A stretch of 64,000 nt of DNA, taken from NCBI GenBank assembly GCA_039105265.1, contig JAPFFF010000050.1, forward strand, positions 806,001-870,000. The letters are read 5' to 3'. This document shows positions 20,224 to 32,900 of this stretch, one piece after another. Each line of letters begins with the position of its first letter. The stretch's first letter is position 1. This DNA comes from Tritrichomonas musculus (taxonomy: Eukaryota > Parabasalia > Tritrichomonadida > Tritrichomonadidae). The position numbers and the translations under genes are program-made. The notes beneath the pieces were generated by a model, which was not told where the DNA came from, searched no databases, and saw only the letters and a list, made by a program, of their open reading frames with translations.

Positions 20224-21545
20224 TAAAAAAATGTTTTAATCGATTTTAATCAAATGAGTAATTCATCTTTATTAGATTTATTTGATTCATTCGCTTTCAT
20301 AAATTTTGATATTAAATAATAAAAACTAGAAAATCTCTCATAATATTGCCAAATAGCCTTTTAAAAAGTCAAAATCATCAGATAAATGAAGCATTTGTTT
20401 TTTTAAATCTATTTATTTTAGATGATTCATATATAGAAAAACAAATGGTAAAAAATAGTGAAGCAAAAAAATTTATTGATAAAAGAATCAATAAAAAGCA
20501 AAGATAATTAAATTTCAGCTTCTTCAAAATTATTGTGATTTCTTTCATTTGAATCATCGTCTTCGTTGACTGAGTGAGATTTCCTCTTACGAAAAACAAA
20601 GAAGTAAACCAAAACACCAATAACAGCAGCTACTACAACAATAACTGCAATTACGATTCCAGCAATTTCTCCTTTCTTCAAGCCACCGCCTCCTGTGCTT
20701 TTAGATCCATTATCATCTGGTCCTGTGTTTTCAGTATTTGTGTTCGCTGGTCCTGTATTTTCAGTATTTGTGTTCACTGGTCCTGTATTTTCAGTATTTG
20801 TGTTCGCTGGTCCTGTGTTTTCAGTATTTGTGTTCACTGGTCCTGTATTTTCAGTATTTGTGTTCACTGGTCCTGTATTTTCAGTATTTGTGTTTGCTGG
20901 TCCTGTATTTTCAGTATTTGTGTTCGCTGGTCCTGTATTTTCAGTATTTGTGTTCACTGGTCCTGTGTCTTCAGGATCAGAATTTTGAGGACCACTAATA
21001 TCAGGCTTTGCGTCATCATTCTTTTTATCATCTACATAAAGCTGTTTCAAATTGTTTTCACCATCTCTGCAATGTGCATATTTATATTTTGAATCTGATG
21101 AAGAAGACTCGAATTGTGGGATCCACTCATCACATTTGAATCTATTTTTGTTTGATTCAGCAATAACAAAATAATCATCATTTCCTTCAAGAAGGTCACC
21201 AACATTTCTATCTTTAATTGTTAACTTTTTAGGTGGAGATGTCAAATCACCAATAATTGTTGGATTTGAATTAACATTTTGATTTGATGCTGAAATTTCA
21301 ATGTTCGCATTGTCAATGTTTACATTTTCGGTTAAAGAAATGATTGAGAAAAGACCAGTTGTCAAATTTCCATCAATAATTACATTATCTAGTTCTGTTG
21401 ATGCTTTTTGTTGAAGAGTAACTAAATTGACAACTGCTTTGTTTTCTTTATTAGTGAATTCAACTTTCGAATTCCCATAAAAATCAAGTTGTTTAACATT
21501 GACTTGTGAACTAGATTGAATTACAATTTGTTTATATTTTGGTAT
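20224..21545 (-). pseudogene. 5'-truncated inverted copy of the Cys-rich surface-protein gene
   Basis: On the minus strand this matches 33487-34890. The coding part (open from 21545 down to the stop at 20508) carries the end of the beta-rich stalk, the Pro/Asn/Thr repeat, one transmembrane helix (GIVIAVIVVVAAVIGVLVYF) and the tail ending NNFEEAEI. Outside the repeat the protein is identical to the long gene except for one Asp/Val change. It carries eight PxNTNTENTG units, a mix of Val and Ala types, against six all-Val units in the long gene. Homology starts abruptly near 21531, preceded by an in-frame TAG, so the Cys-rich ectodomain and signal peptide are missing. It cannot make the full surface protein; a donor role in gene conversion is possible but unproven. 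Confidence 0.8.
20721..20965 (-). repeat. 30-bp tandem repeat, 8 units (truncated surface copy)
   Basis: Eight in-frame 30-bp units encode PVNTNTENTG or PANTNTENTG. The matching array in the long gene (about 34041-34220) has six. Confidence 0.85.
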
Positions 21546-21658
21546 CTAAATTTGAGACAATTCTATTATTTAGTTAATTCAAAAGTTATTGTTGTATTCA
21601 TAATTTATTAGTTTTAATATTAAAAAATGAATGAAATCTATGATCAAACAGATTAATA

Positions 21659-22900
21659 TAGGGTTGCATAGGGTCAAAAAATTGAAGAAGTGGGCAGCCC
21701 ACTGGGAAATTGAGCCTCAAAAATTATGATGATGTGATGTGATCAATTGTACAATGTAAAGGCCACTTTTTAAGGACATCATTAAAGTGTGAACTTTTCG
21801 GTATTGAATAAAAGCATAAAATATATATCAATACTTCCAAATTATGAAAATGATGATATTTGTTCTGAATTTGATTGCTAGTTGTGGAATGTAGTTGCAT
21901 TTGAATCTATTAATTCATCATTTTTATTATTATTTGAACTAAAAAAAATCGGTAATGTGCCCTTTGTTCATGGAATTCTTTTTATTTATTTTGTGAATTC
22001 TGTTAATTAAAATGTCTTTTTTAAATATTATATCTTTTCTTAATTATTTTAAACAATATATTTATATATTATATTTTATAATGAGTATCTATTTTTAATA
22101 TGTAATAATATAATGATTAAATATACTTTAAACGAGAATATTCATAAATATTTATTTTTTTTAATTTATTAAATTATTCAATAATAAAAATAAAATTATT
22201 TTAATTTATTTAATATTTTATTTACATTTTATATGATTATTAAATATATTGATATTTATTTCACTTTATTATCCTAATTTTATGATTATTTTAATGAAAT
22301 ATCTTGCCAAAAATCCATTCCAAACTTTATTATATTTATATACAAAAATATGATTGAATTTTTTTATTTTATCAAACACAATAATCAATTAATATCATAT
22401 ATTAAAGAAAAGATAATGATTTAAAAAGAAAAATATTAAAAATAGCTTTTGAATTTATCATATAACTTCCCTTGGGCTAGCCCAGCCCCGATTAAAAAGG
22501 ATTGAAAAAATGGGCTATCGTCGCTGCCCAGCCACTTTGCCCAGGGCAAATTTTTATTTTTTAACTGAAAAATTGAATGAAAACATAGAAAAGTATCCTG
22601 CCCAATAGAATTTATAAATAACAACAGAATTTATCTTTGAAAAAATTGACTAGATAAACAAATAAATAAATAAATAAAAACTCCAAAATATCTATTTTAA
22701 TTTTAATTATATTTTATTATTTTTATGCAAAACAACATATTTAAAATATACATATTTTTAAGAAAAGATAAATATAATTAATAGGGTTGCAAAACAACAT
22801 ATTTAAAATATTCAACAAATAATTTGCTTATACCCGTTGGGTTATCAAAATAACTTGGGTGGGCAGCTTTTTTGCCCAAACCGTGCCAAATGCAACCCTA
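21659..22900. mobile_element. 1.24-kb hAT-type MITE, copy 1
   Basis: It begins TAGGGTTGCAT and ends ATGCAACCCTA. GATTAATA flanks both sides (21651-21658, 22901-22908), a perfect 8-bp duplication as expected for hAT. Subterminal GTGGGCAGC / GCTGCCCAC words occur at both ends. No transposase; a 60-62 codon minus-strand frame near 22436-22624 is also present in copy 2 but is probably incidental. A short internal stretch (ATGCAAAACAACATATTT) is duplicated near 22729 and 22790. Confidence 0.85.
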
Positions 22901-23126
22901 GATTAATAATAGGAAAAAACTTCATGTGTATTCAGAAAATCAGAATTAGTATTGATATTTAATTCATATCCATTTTTTTTGTATGAAAAATTGAATTGAA
23001 TATATCACTTTTTGAATACCTGGAAAAATAACTTTTTCTAAAATCAAAGAATTTTTTTAGAGCAAGAAAGGTCGTACAACTAAATTGAATAATTATAAAA
23101 TTAAATAAATTTAACAAATTTTGCAA

Positions 23127-23159
23127 TTCACTTTTTGAGCCTTCAGCTCAAAAAGTGAA
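23127..23159. repeat. 14-bp-arm hairpin, loop CTTCA
   Basis: TTCACTTTTTGAGC pairs perfectly with GCTCAAAAAGTGAA around CTTCA, the same loop as in the hairpin at 17420-17470. Confidence 0.75.
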
Positions 23160-23169
23160 GAAAAATTTG

Positions 23170-23285
23170 TAATTCTCGCGGACACTTTTTGAATATTTTT
23201 TATTAAAAAGTTGTATAAGTAACATTATTTTAACATAAAAAGTTATGTTTTCAAAGTATTCAAAAAGTGGCCTTGCGAGAATTAT
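23170..23285. repeat. 116-bp foldback with AATTCTCGC ends
   Basis: AATTCTCGCGGACACTTTTT near 23171 is complementary, with two small differences, to the block ending at 23284. It again contains the CACTTTTTGAATA word. Confidence 0.6.
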
Positions 23286-24167
23286 ATTTATCTTAATAAA
23301 AAATTTATTTAATAATTATAATATATAATTTATATATTTTATATCCATTTTTATGCTTTTTCAATAATAATAACTATTTTTATATAATACTTAATGTTTT
23401 AAAAGCATATAAAAAGATATCAAAAGAATTAATGATTAGAATAACTTTTTATAAAAAGTTATCGCTGTTCTAAATTTTTAGAAAGTGTTTTAAAATTCTT
23501 ATCAAAAATAATTAAAACAAATTGAGATAAAATACTCAAATTTATTTTCTGAAGAAAATTTAATATATACTTATATCCTATTAGTTATTATTTTAATTTG
23601 AATTTTGTACGATGCAAATAATTATTATTATAATAAAAATAATTAGTTTAAACAAACCAATCATGGAGTTTTACTGTAAAAATTCTGTTGTATGTCCTTT
23701 TTGTTTTCTTCGAATTTCTATTTTCTCAAATAATTGAATAAAAAAAATTTCTTTCAAAAAATTGAGAACCAATTTCTCTCATCAATAAATAGTTTTATTG
23801 AACCAATATGAAAACAAAAAAAGATAATTGTAATGAAATTTTATATGAAATACCTTAGAATTTTAAAATTGTTTGATTTTGTTATTTAATTGATTTATTC
23901 TTTATTTTTATAAAAACATTGGTAAGGATTCAGCGAAAATATATAGTAATTTCAATTGATAAATGGCTATTCTAAAACTTTTTATATTCAATCAACCAAC
24001 TAAATATAGAAAAAAAATAGTTTTATATCTTGTTTGCTTTATGTATTGAAAAAAAAAAAAAACTTTGCCTTTTTTTGCATTAATATACAAAAATGATTAT
24101 TTATTTTAATTTTTATGCAATGCATTAGAGATTAAAAGATAATATGAACTATTGTATATATTACTAT

Positions 24168-25369
24168 TAAGGTTGCATAGGGTCAAAAAATTGAAGAAGT
24201 GGGCAGCCGACTCGGCAATTGAGCTTCAAATATTATGATGAAGTGATGCGATCAATTTTGCCATGTAAAGGCCACTTTTTAAGGACGTCCTTAAAGTGTG
24301 AACTTTTCGGCATTGAATAAAAGCATAGAATATATATCAATATTTCCAAAATATGAAAATGATGATATTTGTTCTGAATTTGATTGCTAGTTGTGGAATG
24401 TAGTTGCATTTGAATCTCATAATTCATCATTTTCATTATGATTTGAACTAAAAAAAATCGGTAATGTGCCCTTTATTCATGAAATTCTTTTTATTTATTA
24501 TGTGAATTCTGTTAATTAAAAAGTCTTTTTTAAATATTATATCTTTTCCTAATTATTTTAAACAAAATATTTATATATTATATTTTTTAATACGCATCTA
24601 TTTTTAATATATAATAATATTATGATTAGATATAATTTAAATGAGAATATTCATAAATATTTTTTTTTTAAATTTATTAAAGTATTCAATAACAAAAACA
24701 AAATTATTTTAATTTATTTAATATTGTATTTATATTTTATATGATTTTTAAATATATTGTAATTTATAACAATTTATTATCCTAATTTTATGATTATATT
24801 AATGAAATATCTTGCCAAAAATCCATTCCAAACTTTATTTTATTTATATACAAAAATATGTTTGGATTTTTTTATTTTATCAAACACAATAATCAATTAA
24901 TATCATATATTAAAGAAAAAATAATAATTTTAAAAGAAAAATATTAAAAATTGCTTTTGAATTTATCATATAACTTCCCTAGCCCAGCCCCGTTTAAAAA
25001 GGATTGAAAAAATGGGCTATCGTCGCTGCCCAGCCACTTTGCCCAGGGTAAATTTTTATTTTTTAACTGAAAAATTGAATGAAAACATAGAAAAGTATCC
25101 AGCCCAATAGAATTTGTAAATAACAACAGAATTTATCTTTGAAAAAATTGACTAGATAAACAAATAAATTAAAAAATAAAAACTCCAAAATATCTATTTT
25201 AATTTTATTTTAATATTTTTATGCAAAACCACATATTTAAAATATACATATTTTTAAGAAAAGTTAAAAATAATATAAAATCAACAAATAATTTGCTTAT
25301 ACCCGTTGGGTTATCAAGATAGCTTGGGTGGGCAGCTTTTTTGCCCAAACCGTGCCAAATGCAACCATA
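24168..25369. mobile_element. 1.2-kb hAT-type MITE, copy 2
   Basis: A close copy of 21659-22900 in the same orientation. The ends are TAAGGTTGCAT and ATGCAACCATA; the flanks ATTACTAT (24160-24167) and ATTAATAT (25370-25377) differ at one base. More end mutations than copy 1 suggest an older insertion. Confidence 0.83.
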
Positions 25370-26431
25370 ATTAATATATATGTTTTTTTTTAGTTATATT
25401 AATTATTATGTCTATTTACTGATATTATATACTTAAATTATTATTAATTTATTGAGAATCAAATATTGTATACAGTAAGGTTGTAAAATTCAAAAACGTT
25501 TCAAAAGAGGAAAATCTACTTTTTCATAGAAAACGATTAAAATGAATTTAAAATAAAAGTCAAAATAACGAATTTAATTCAAATTTGGATTTTCCATTTA
25601 TAGTGTTTTATAAGTGGAAAATCGACTTTTTGAATGATAGGAGTTTTTCCATAAATTTTTCAGATGATTGATTATCCATTAAATTCGTTTCAATTTCGAT
25701 TTGATATGCTATAGGTATGAATGCTATCTTTAAAACAGCGTGTAGATTTGTTTCTTTAAGGAATTTTTTTCATTTTCAAGATATCTAATTAATTTGTTAT
25801 TCATATTTTTATGGACAAATTTTTTAGCGAAAAGAAAAAGACAAAACTTAATTACAGTTTTTTGTATATTTTTTGCTTATTATCAACAGTATTGCTAAAA
25901 TGTTTAGCAAATTCATTTTTCCGATTTCAGATGTCGAATTTTCGCAATTGGAATTCAAATGATAGTTACTTTCATATATATCATTAACACATAAGTACTG
26001 TCACTGTTTTTATTATTACAAATTATTTTTTATAATAGTATTAACAATAATTTGTATATGCATAAATGCAATTTTTGCTATTTTATTGATTATTTTTATG
26101 ATACATGTTTTTTATATATATGTTATGACTTTCCATTAAAGAATAATTTTTTTTTTATAATTCAGATATTTGATCCATAATTTTATAATTATCGATTTTT
26201 TTAATTAAATAAATAATTATAAAATATTAATAAAGAATATATTTTAATGGAATTCATTAAAATTCGCATTTATCAATTGAGCACGAATTCAGCGCCATTT
26301 TTCACAAACAAATTCCGCGCCTTTTTTCACAAACAAATTCGATTGTTTTTTATTTTCATAAAGACCCCGCCAACTATTTCAATGAAGTTTCATGATTCTG
26401 TTTTTTTTTTAATTGACTTCACTTCTTGAAA

Positions 26432-27739
26432 ATGCATAAAGCAGTAAGGTCCAAAGCTCTAATCATGGAAAGAGTTGCTGAAATAGATGGAATATGTAAT
26501 AATAATTGGGATTCGATTATTCCAGATGACTTAAGTTCAGATTTTTATGCATCATTTCCCTCTCAGCTCAACTATTTGAAAAGTTTACATGTTCTCAAAA
26601 TCTGTGATTTGTGTTATATATTACGAATCTCAACCAAAACTTACTATAAGATCTTGCCAATTATAGAGAAAGGAGGTGAAGACATTGAATCGCCAATGGG
26701 ACGCCCGCCAATTGTTTCAGAAATTGAAGAGAATGCATTATTGAAACAACTAGAACTTCAGCAATTACAAGGCGATTGCTTAAGCCCTAGACAGGCGAGG
26801 GAGTGGCTGGAAAACTATATTAATGAAAAAGGAAGAAGTATTATACTGGACAGAAACTGGTGGTTTCGGTTTAAGACAAAAAATATTGAGCATTTTAGTG
26901 TTATGAAGATACACTCATTGGAGTTTAAGAGAGCAGATGTGTCCAGAAATGATATAAATAATCATTTCGATAAACTTGGTGAAGCATTTAAAACACTACG
27001 TGCTCCATCACTTACAATTAATATGGATGAATCAGGTTTCATCAAAAGGCCAAATAAAAACTCAACGAAAAACTGTATTTGTATGAAAAAGTGTTGTGTA
27101 CCACCAACTTTCCGTGATGAAGTTGATGGTAATCACGTATCTATAGTTGCTTCTGTAACTTTGAGCGGAAAATCTCTACAGCCATTACTTTTGTCAACAA
27201 CAGAAAAACCACCAAAGGAAGTTACAGAATCAGTACTACATAATGACTTCCTTTGGATGAAAACCAAAAAAGGATATTTAAATGAAGAAGCAATGATATT
27301 CTGGGTCAATAAAGTACTGCTTCCTTACATTAACCACACACAACAGTACTTTACTGGTCAAGAAATTCGACCTTTACTCATATTTGATGGATTAAAGGCA
27401 CATCTAACTGACCAAGTTAAATCGATATTTGAACAAAATAATATCGATATATTAACTCTTCCTCCGCATTCTTCTCATCTTCTGCAGTGCCTCGATTTGT
27501 GTTTCTTTGGCGTTATGAAGAGAAGTTTCAGACTTTCACGATCATACCTTTTTACAAAAGATCAGAAACGCGCACAGAAAATTGAAAGAGTAATGAAAGC
27601 TTTTCATGCAGCAAGCTTTCCACCAATAATTATTGCTGGATGGAAAGCAAGTGGAATTGATATGACATTTAAAGATGGAAATATTATATCAATTGCTTTG
27701 AATAGAAGCCGAGTTTTGTCAAAAATATTGAATGAATAA
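26432..27739 (+). CDS. pogo/Tigger-type DDE transposase, 435 aa
   Basis: DNA-cutting and joining enzyme of the surrounding transposon, acting in the nucleus on its CAGT-type ends. Residues about 40-170 hold the DNA-binding helix-turn-helix region (KICDLCYILRISTKTYYKIL, then SPMGRPPI and a CENP-B-like second helix set). The DDE_1 catalytic domain follows: first Asp in INMDESGF, second Asp in LLIFDGLKAHLTD, third Asp in LPPHSSHLLQCLDLCFF, the DDD spacing typical of pogo relatives. ATG 26432 is chosen over a TTG two codons upstream; TCACTTC, close to the Inr consensus, is about 11 nt before it. The frame is complete and composition is like host genes. I see no break. Confidence 0.88.
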   Translation: MHKAVRSKALIMERVAEIDGICNNNWDSIIPDDLSSDFYASFPSQLNYLKSLHVLKICDLCYILRISTKTYYKILPIIEKGGEDIESPMGRPPIVSEIEENALLKQLELQQLQGDCLSPRQAREWLENYINEKGRSIILDRNWWFRFKTKNIEHFSVMKIHSLEFKRADVSRNDINNHFDKLGEAFKTLRAPSLTINMDESGFIKRPNKNSTKNCICMKKCCVPPTFRDEVDGNHVSIVASVTLSGKSLQPLLLSTTEKPPKEVTESVLHNDFLWMKTKKGYLNEEAMIFWVNKVLLPYINHTQQYFTGQEIRPLLIFDGLKAHLTDQVKSIFEQNNIDILTLPPHSSHLLQCLDLCFFGVMKRSFRLSRSYLFTKDQKRAQKIERVMKAFHAASFPPIIIAGWKASGIDMTFKDGNIISIALNRSRVLSKILNE

Positions 27740-28528
27740 CTTTTTCACTAAACTATTCTGAATTTTTAATCAATTTTTTATGAAGTGATTGAAAACATTT
27801 CAAACAATCATATCATTAACTTCCAACAACTAAAATCATTGAAAATTTTATTTTTATTGTGAAATTGATTTATGAATGTGTGCAAAAATAATGAAAAAAC
27901 AAACTCATTATTCCTTTATATTTAAAATTAGTATAAATCATCGATAAAAGTCTATTCTTTTATATATAAACATTTTTTCAAAAAATAATAATATTATCAT
28001 TAGATCAGGAAAAAAAAAAAAAAAAAAAAATAAAAAATAAAAAATAGTGTCTAATGAATTCAAATTAATCATGAAATTACTAAAATTACTTTAAATATCT
28101 CAATTGTCATAATTTTGTTCACTCCAATTTCTCAATTGCTAATTCCACATTTAACGAAATAGAAAAACCAAGCTCAAATTTGTAATAAAATGTTAAAACA
28201 TTTAAAATGAAACATATTTAAAAAGATGAAATAAGATATCAGGAATTTCATACATAATATTAACAAATAGAAATTTTAAAAAATATAATATATTCATGTA
28301 AAAGCAATCAGAAATAAAAAAAAGTTTATAAAACAGCATGAATAGCGATAAAAAATATAAAAAATGTAAATTGAAATTTTGCAAGCTTGCAAAAGCAAAT
28401 GAGAGAATTTTTGAGTCAAAGATATATTTTTCATTTATAATTGACATGACAATATAAACTTGAAAACCTTGATCTACTGATTATCTACATAACAAGATAA
28501 AAAAAAGACAAGATGCTTTGAGAGTCGT
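27740..28528. other. 3' noncoding part of the pogo element
   Basis: Contains an A run near 28012-28030 and no supported gene. The short minus-strand frames here are AT-rich and featureless. Confidence 0.5.
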
Positions 28529-28711
28529 AAATATCGAATTTTTAAGTTTTTTACCAATGTATTTATCTGCTTTATCGGAGATTCTTTGTAGAAATATCGA
28601 ATTTTTAAGTTTTTTACCAATGTATTTATCTTATTTTTGAAGAGAAATTTTTTTCTCAAAAAGTCGATTTTCCTATTTTGAAACGTTTTCCAATTTTGAA
28701 ACCTTACTGTA

Positions 28712-29944
28712 ACTCATAATTTTGAATAATAAAACGAAAAAGCATTCATTCAAATTTTTTATCTCCACTGAATTTTAAAGTTGACTTAAAAAAAGAATAT
28801 TTATTTATATATTTATTGTATTATTAATATTTAATAAATAATATATATATTAATATATATAAATTAATATATAAAATATAATAATTATATACCTTTTTAA
28901 TAATAAGGTATGATAAATATTTGCTCTTTTTTGCTTTTATTCAATTTTTCAAACCTTTCAATATTTTCTAAAACCAAACTTTTTTGAAAGTGCCAATTTT
29001 TCATTTTACACGCAATTATATTCCTTAATTTTATGTGTATATAGAGGACTGTAAGTACAATTCTAACATCAATTACATCAATTGGTAAAGCTGTAACCAA
29101 AATTACAATTCTAAAATCAGTTACATCAATTTGTCAATATTTATTCCAATTTTGTTCATATTTAACCAAAATTACAATTCCAACAGTAGTTACATCAATT
29201 TAGTGTAGATCAAGTTCGAGTCCAAAGTATATCAAATTATAACAAAAAATTAGAATTTTTATAAAAATTTTATAAAGCATACTTCTGGTCTAATACAATC
29301 ATAATTCAATTAGATAGTTATTCAAACAAAGGTATCGTAAACTAAATTTTATTCTTATAATTAATTTTTTTTTTTAATATTTGATATTTTTATTCAATTC
29401 CACCAATAAATATAACAATTTGCTGTAAGCAGATTTTTCCAGGAAATTTTTATTTATATAATAAATATAGTATATTTAAAAATATATATTTCCAAGATAA
29501 AACAAAAAATTATTTCCATTGCACCATATTCTTAATGCAATAGATATGAATGATAGGGAAATAATATTATTTTCAATGAAAAGGTGTCTTGTGATAAAAA
29601 AAATCTTTTTTAAAGAAAAAGTTATTTTTCCAAGGACTCAAAAAGTTATATAGTATAAATTCAATTCAATTTTTAATTATAAAAAATTTTTTTTGATTAT
29701 AGATTTTATTAATATTTGTATCTTTATAATAGTTACATCAACATTTTTAGAATTAAATAAATAATAGTATTTTTGTTAAATTGCAGCCTTTTTTCTCCCT
29801 TATATTTTCATTCATAATTCTGGAAATTCAAATCCTTTCATAAAAAAAAGTCAAAAAGTTAGATTCATTTATATTTTTTTCAATTGATAAAAGGAGTTAA
29901 ACTTTTTGTAAACATTACAATGCTAAGAAAAAAATCTAAAGTAA
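28712..29944. other. region upstream of the surface-protein frame
   Basis: No gene is recognised. It holds the GTTACATCAATTT repeats (29056-29203). An ATG at 29920 opens only 16 codons and is in a different frame from the long Cys-rich frame. I looked here for a first exon or signal peptide for the downstream gene and did not find a convincing one. Confidence 0.45.
29056..29203. repeat. three degenerate copies of an ATTACAATTC...GTTACATCAATTT unit
   Basis: Copies lie at about 29056-29085, 29099-29133 and 29166-29203. The GTTACATC word occurs again near 29730 and 29950. Function unknown. Confidence 0.55.
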
Positions 29945-32900
29945 ACAAAAGTTACATCGAAAATTTATAAATTTTGCTTCATTTTATCAGCAAATAGTCA
30001 ATGTCCTGAAAGTCAAGGATTAAGTCCAATTACACATAAGTGCCAATTATGCTCTGAAAATGAATGCATTGATAAAAATGGATATTGCATAAATTCAAAT
30101 GCAATAAATGCATTTATAAATCCAAAAAATAAGAAATGCCAATATAAACGTTTTGTTTCACTTTCAAGCGATAATATTTGTGGCGAAAACAAATGCAAAG
30201 ATCAGGAATCAAAAGAATGTCGTGAATTTAAGGCGAATGAAGGACTTAATATATCCAATTATGAATGTATTGAATGTCCAGCCAATACTGAATCTAGCAA
30301 TAATCAATGTAAGTGCACAGAATCAAATAAAGTTTTTGATTCAATTGCAGGCCAATGCATTCAGTGCAAAGAAGATGAATACAAAGATGAAAATACACAA
30401 GAATGTAAGAAAACATGTGATGAAGGGAAAGGACTTGTTAATGGAGAATGTCAAAGCTGTCCACCACTTCAAGGTATCAACAACCAAACTCATGAATGTG
30501 GTCCCTGTTCTGATGATGAAGGAATTCTCCCAACAATCAATATTTGCGGTAAATGCCCAGAAAATTCTGTATATGACAACAAAACAAGACAATGCAATTG
30601 CCTTCCAAATTTTGGTTTTGACAAAAATGCAGGACAATGTGTCAGCTGTAAAGCTCTAAACTTGGCAACTGACTTTTTAAGTGGAGCATGCATTATATGC
30701 TCAGGTGACTTTACAGTTGATGAAGAAACCAATAAATGCGTTTGTCCAAATAAAAAAGCATTTGATGAAGAATATAAATCATGCATTGAATGCCAACCTA
30801 ACTCAGGAATTAATTATGATACAAGACGATGCCAAGAAGGACCTTATGATGGACATTGTATTAATCCTGATACAGGTTTTTGGGTGAAAACAGTGGAAAA
30901 TCAGCAAGCTGATTCAGAAGGTATTTGTACTTGTGCCGAGAAATATGGTTACAATAAAACTACTGAAGAATGCTATAAATGTGGTGATGATGAATTTGTT
31001 GATCCAGAAACTAAACAGTGTATGAAATGTGCAGGTGGAGAATTGGGAGTATTTAATGGTCACTGTATTAATTGTTCATCAATTGGAGGAATTTCAGATC
31101 CTACAACTCATAAATGTGTATGCCCAAATGATTATGGATTCCATCAAAATACTTGCTCTAATTGCTCCCTCATTGGTGATGGATGGCTTCTTAATAAAGA
31201 AACAAACGAATGTGTTTTTTGTACTGACATTAAAGATCATTGCATTGATCCGACTACATCAATATGCAGAGAATTAGAAGAAAATGAAGGTATAGATTTG
31301 AACTCAAATAAATGCAGAACATGTACCGACTTTGACAAGTATATTGATCCTACAACCAAAAGATGCATGTGCTCAGGTGGGAAAGGCTATTATCCCTATT
31401 CATCTTTTCATAATGTTTGCGTTGATTGTACTATATATAATAAGGGATTTGATCCAAAAACAGGAAAATGTGTATACTGCGATGACGATAAATTTGAAGG
31501 TATTGATTCAGTAACTGGAGAATGTAGAAAATGCAATGATAGTGAAGGAATAAATTATAATAATAAACAATGCCAAGTTTGTGTTGAAGGTGGAAATCGT
31601 TTGAATTATTGCCAATGTGAATCAGGTCTAGGAGTAACGAAAGAAAACAAATGTGGAGAATGTGATTTTGGAGAAGGAATTAGATCAGATAATACATGTG
31701 GTAAATGTGACGATAAAGAAGGTATTGATCATAAATCAAGGATCTGTAGAAACATTAATGACGGTGAATGCATCAATAAAACTAATAATGAAATAATTGA
31801 TATTCCTGATGGAATGAAAATAAATAACAGAGGATTTTGTTCTTGTTCAGGTAATTATAGTTTTGATCCACAAACAGGAATTTGCACAGATTGTAAGGAA
31901 AAAAATCTAAGTTATAACATATATAGTGATTCATGTATGCCATGTAATGGAGATGGTCAAATTACCGATGAAAATAATGTATGTAATTGTCCAATATTGA
32001 AAGGCTTTGATCCTGAATATAAGAATTGTATATCATGCAAAGAAAAAGAAGGTATTGATCCACATACTCGTCAATGTCGTCCTTTAAATGAAGAACATAG
32101 TGAATGTATCAATCATAAAACCGGAATGATTCTTTCAGGTAGAATAAATAGTAATTTTTTCAATTATGATATAGACGAAAATAACTATTGTAGATGTCAT
32201 GTATATGAGTACTTTAATGAAACAACACAAACTTGCGATAGATGCAATGATGGTGAAAATTACAATCCAGTTAAAGGAACATGCATGAGTTGCCCTCCAG
32301 GATATGGAATTAATTATACAACAGGTGAATGCGTTGAAACAATATTTAATGACAGAGTTATTTGTCCTGATAAAAAAGGATATGATATAAATTATAATTG
32401 TGTTGAATGTCCAGTTGGGTATGGAATTAGTTATTTGTCTTTAGTATGTCAAAAATGTACAGGTTACTTAAATTGTATGGATTCAATTGGAGGCATTTGT
32501 GGAATAAGGGCTGATGGCGTCAGCATAGATCCAGTTACGCACGTGTGTGGATGTCCAAATGGTTTTGGATTAAATAATATTACAAACAGTTGTACACCAT
32601 GCAAGTCAAATGAATATACGACACCGGATACAAGCCATTGTAAAGAATGTCCATTTGGTCAAATAGCAGATCCAATATCTCATCAATGCACCAAATGTAA
32701 ATTTGGTGAAGGAATAAATTATGAAAAGATGGTATGTGAAAAATGTTCACCTGGATATGGAGTAGATCTTATTAATGGATCCTGTGTCAAATGTCAAGAT
32801 AATGAAGGAATTAATCAAGTAAATGGAAATTGCGAGCAATGTCCATCAGGTCAAGTAGTGATTGATCAAACAACAAGATTTTGTGGAATATGCAAAAACG

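Larger units (their letters stand above)
22909..24159. other. noncoding DNA with foldbacks
   Basis: No gene. It holds the CTTCA-loop hairpin at 23127-23159 and a foldback at 23170-23285 whose ends read AATTCTCGC...CACTTTTTGAATA and its complement. The rest is AT-rich. Confidence 0.55.
25473..28709 (+). mobile_element. pogo-like (Tc1/mariner superfamily) transposon, 3.2 kb
   Basis: The terminal inverted repeats begin CAGTAAGGTT and stay similar for about 55 bp (CAAAAACGTTTCAAAA then GGAAAATC then ACTTTTT). TA flanks both ends (25471-25472, 28710-28711). GGAAAATCGACTTTTTGA recurs internally near 25617, a likely extra transposase-binding site. A 39-40 bp direct duplication (28529-28567 and 28592-28630, core TATCGAATTTTTAAG) lies near the right end. 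The single gene at 26432-27739 looks intact, so the element may be autonomous. Confidence 0.85.

Noticed and set aside
20574-21092. Plus-strand frames of repeated FSICVRWSC- or VFSVFVFTGP-like units, and the same at 33917-34375 on the minus strand
   Set aside because: They are the antisense of the PVNTNTENTG repeat. The sense strand carries the stalk, membrane helix and tail.
29920-29970. ATG at 29920 as start of the surface protein
   Set aside because: It is in another frame and stops after 16 codons; using it would require assuming a sequence error.
30341-30786. Minus- and plus-strand frames of 98-168 codons over the start of the surface-protein gene
   Set aside because: They are shadows of the Cys-rich frame, which is continuous from 29945.
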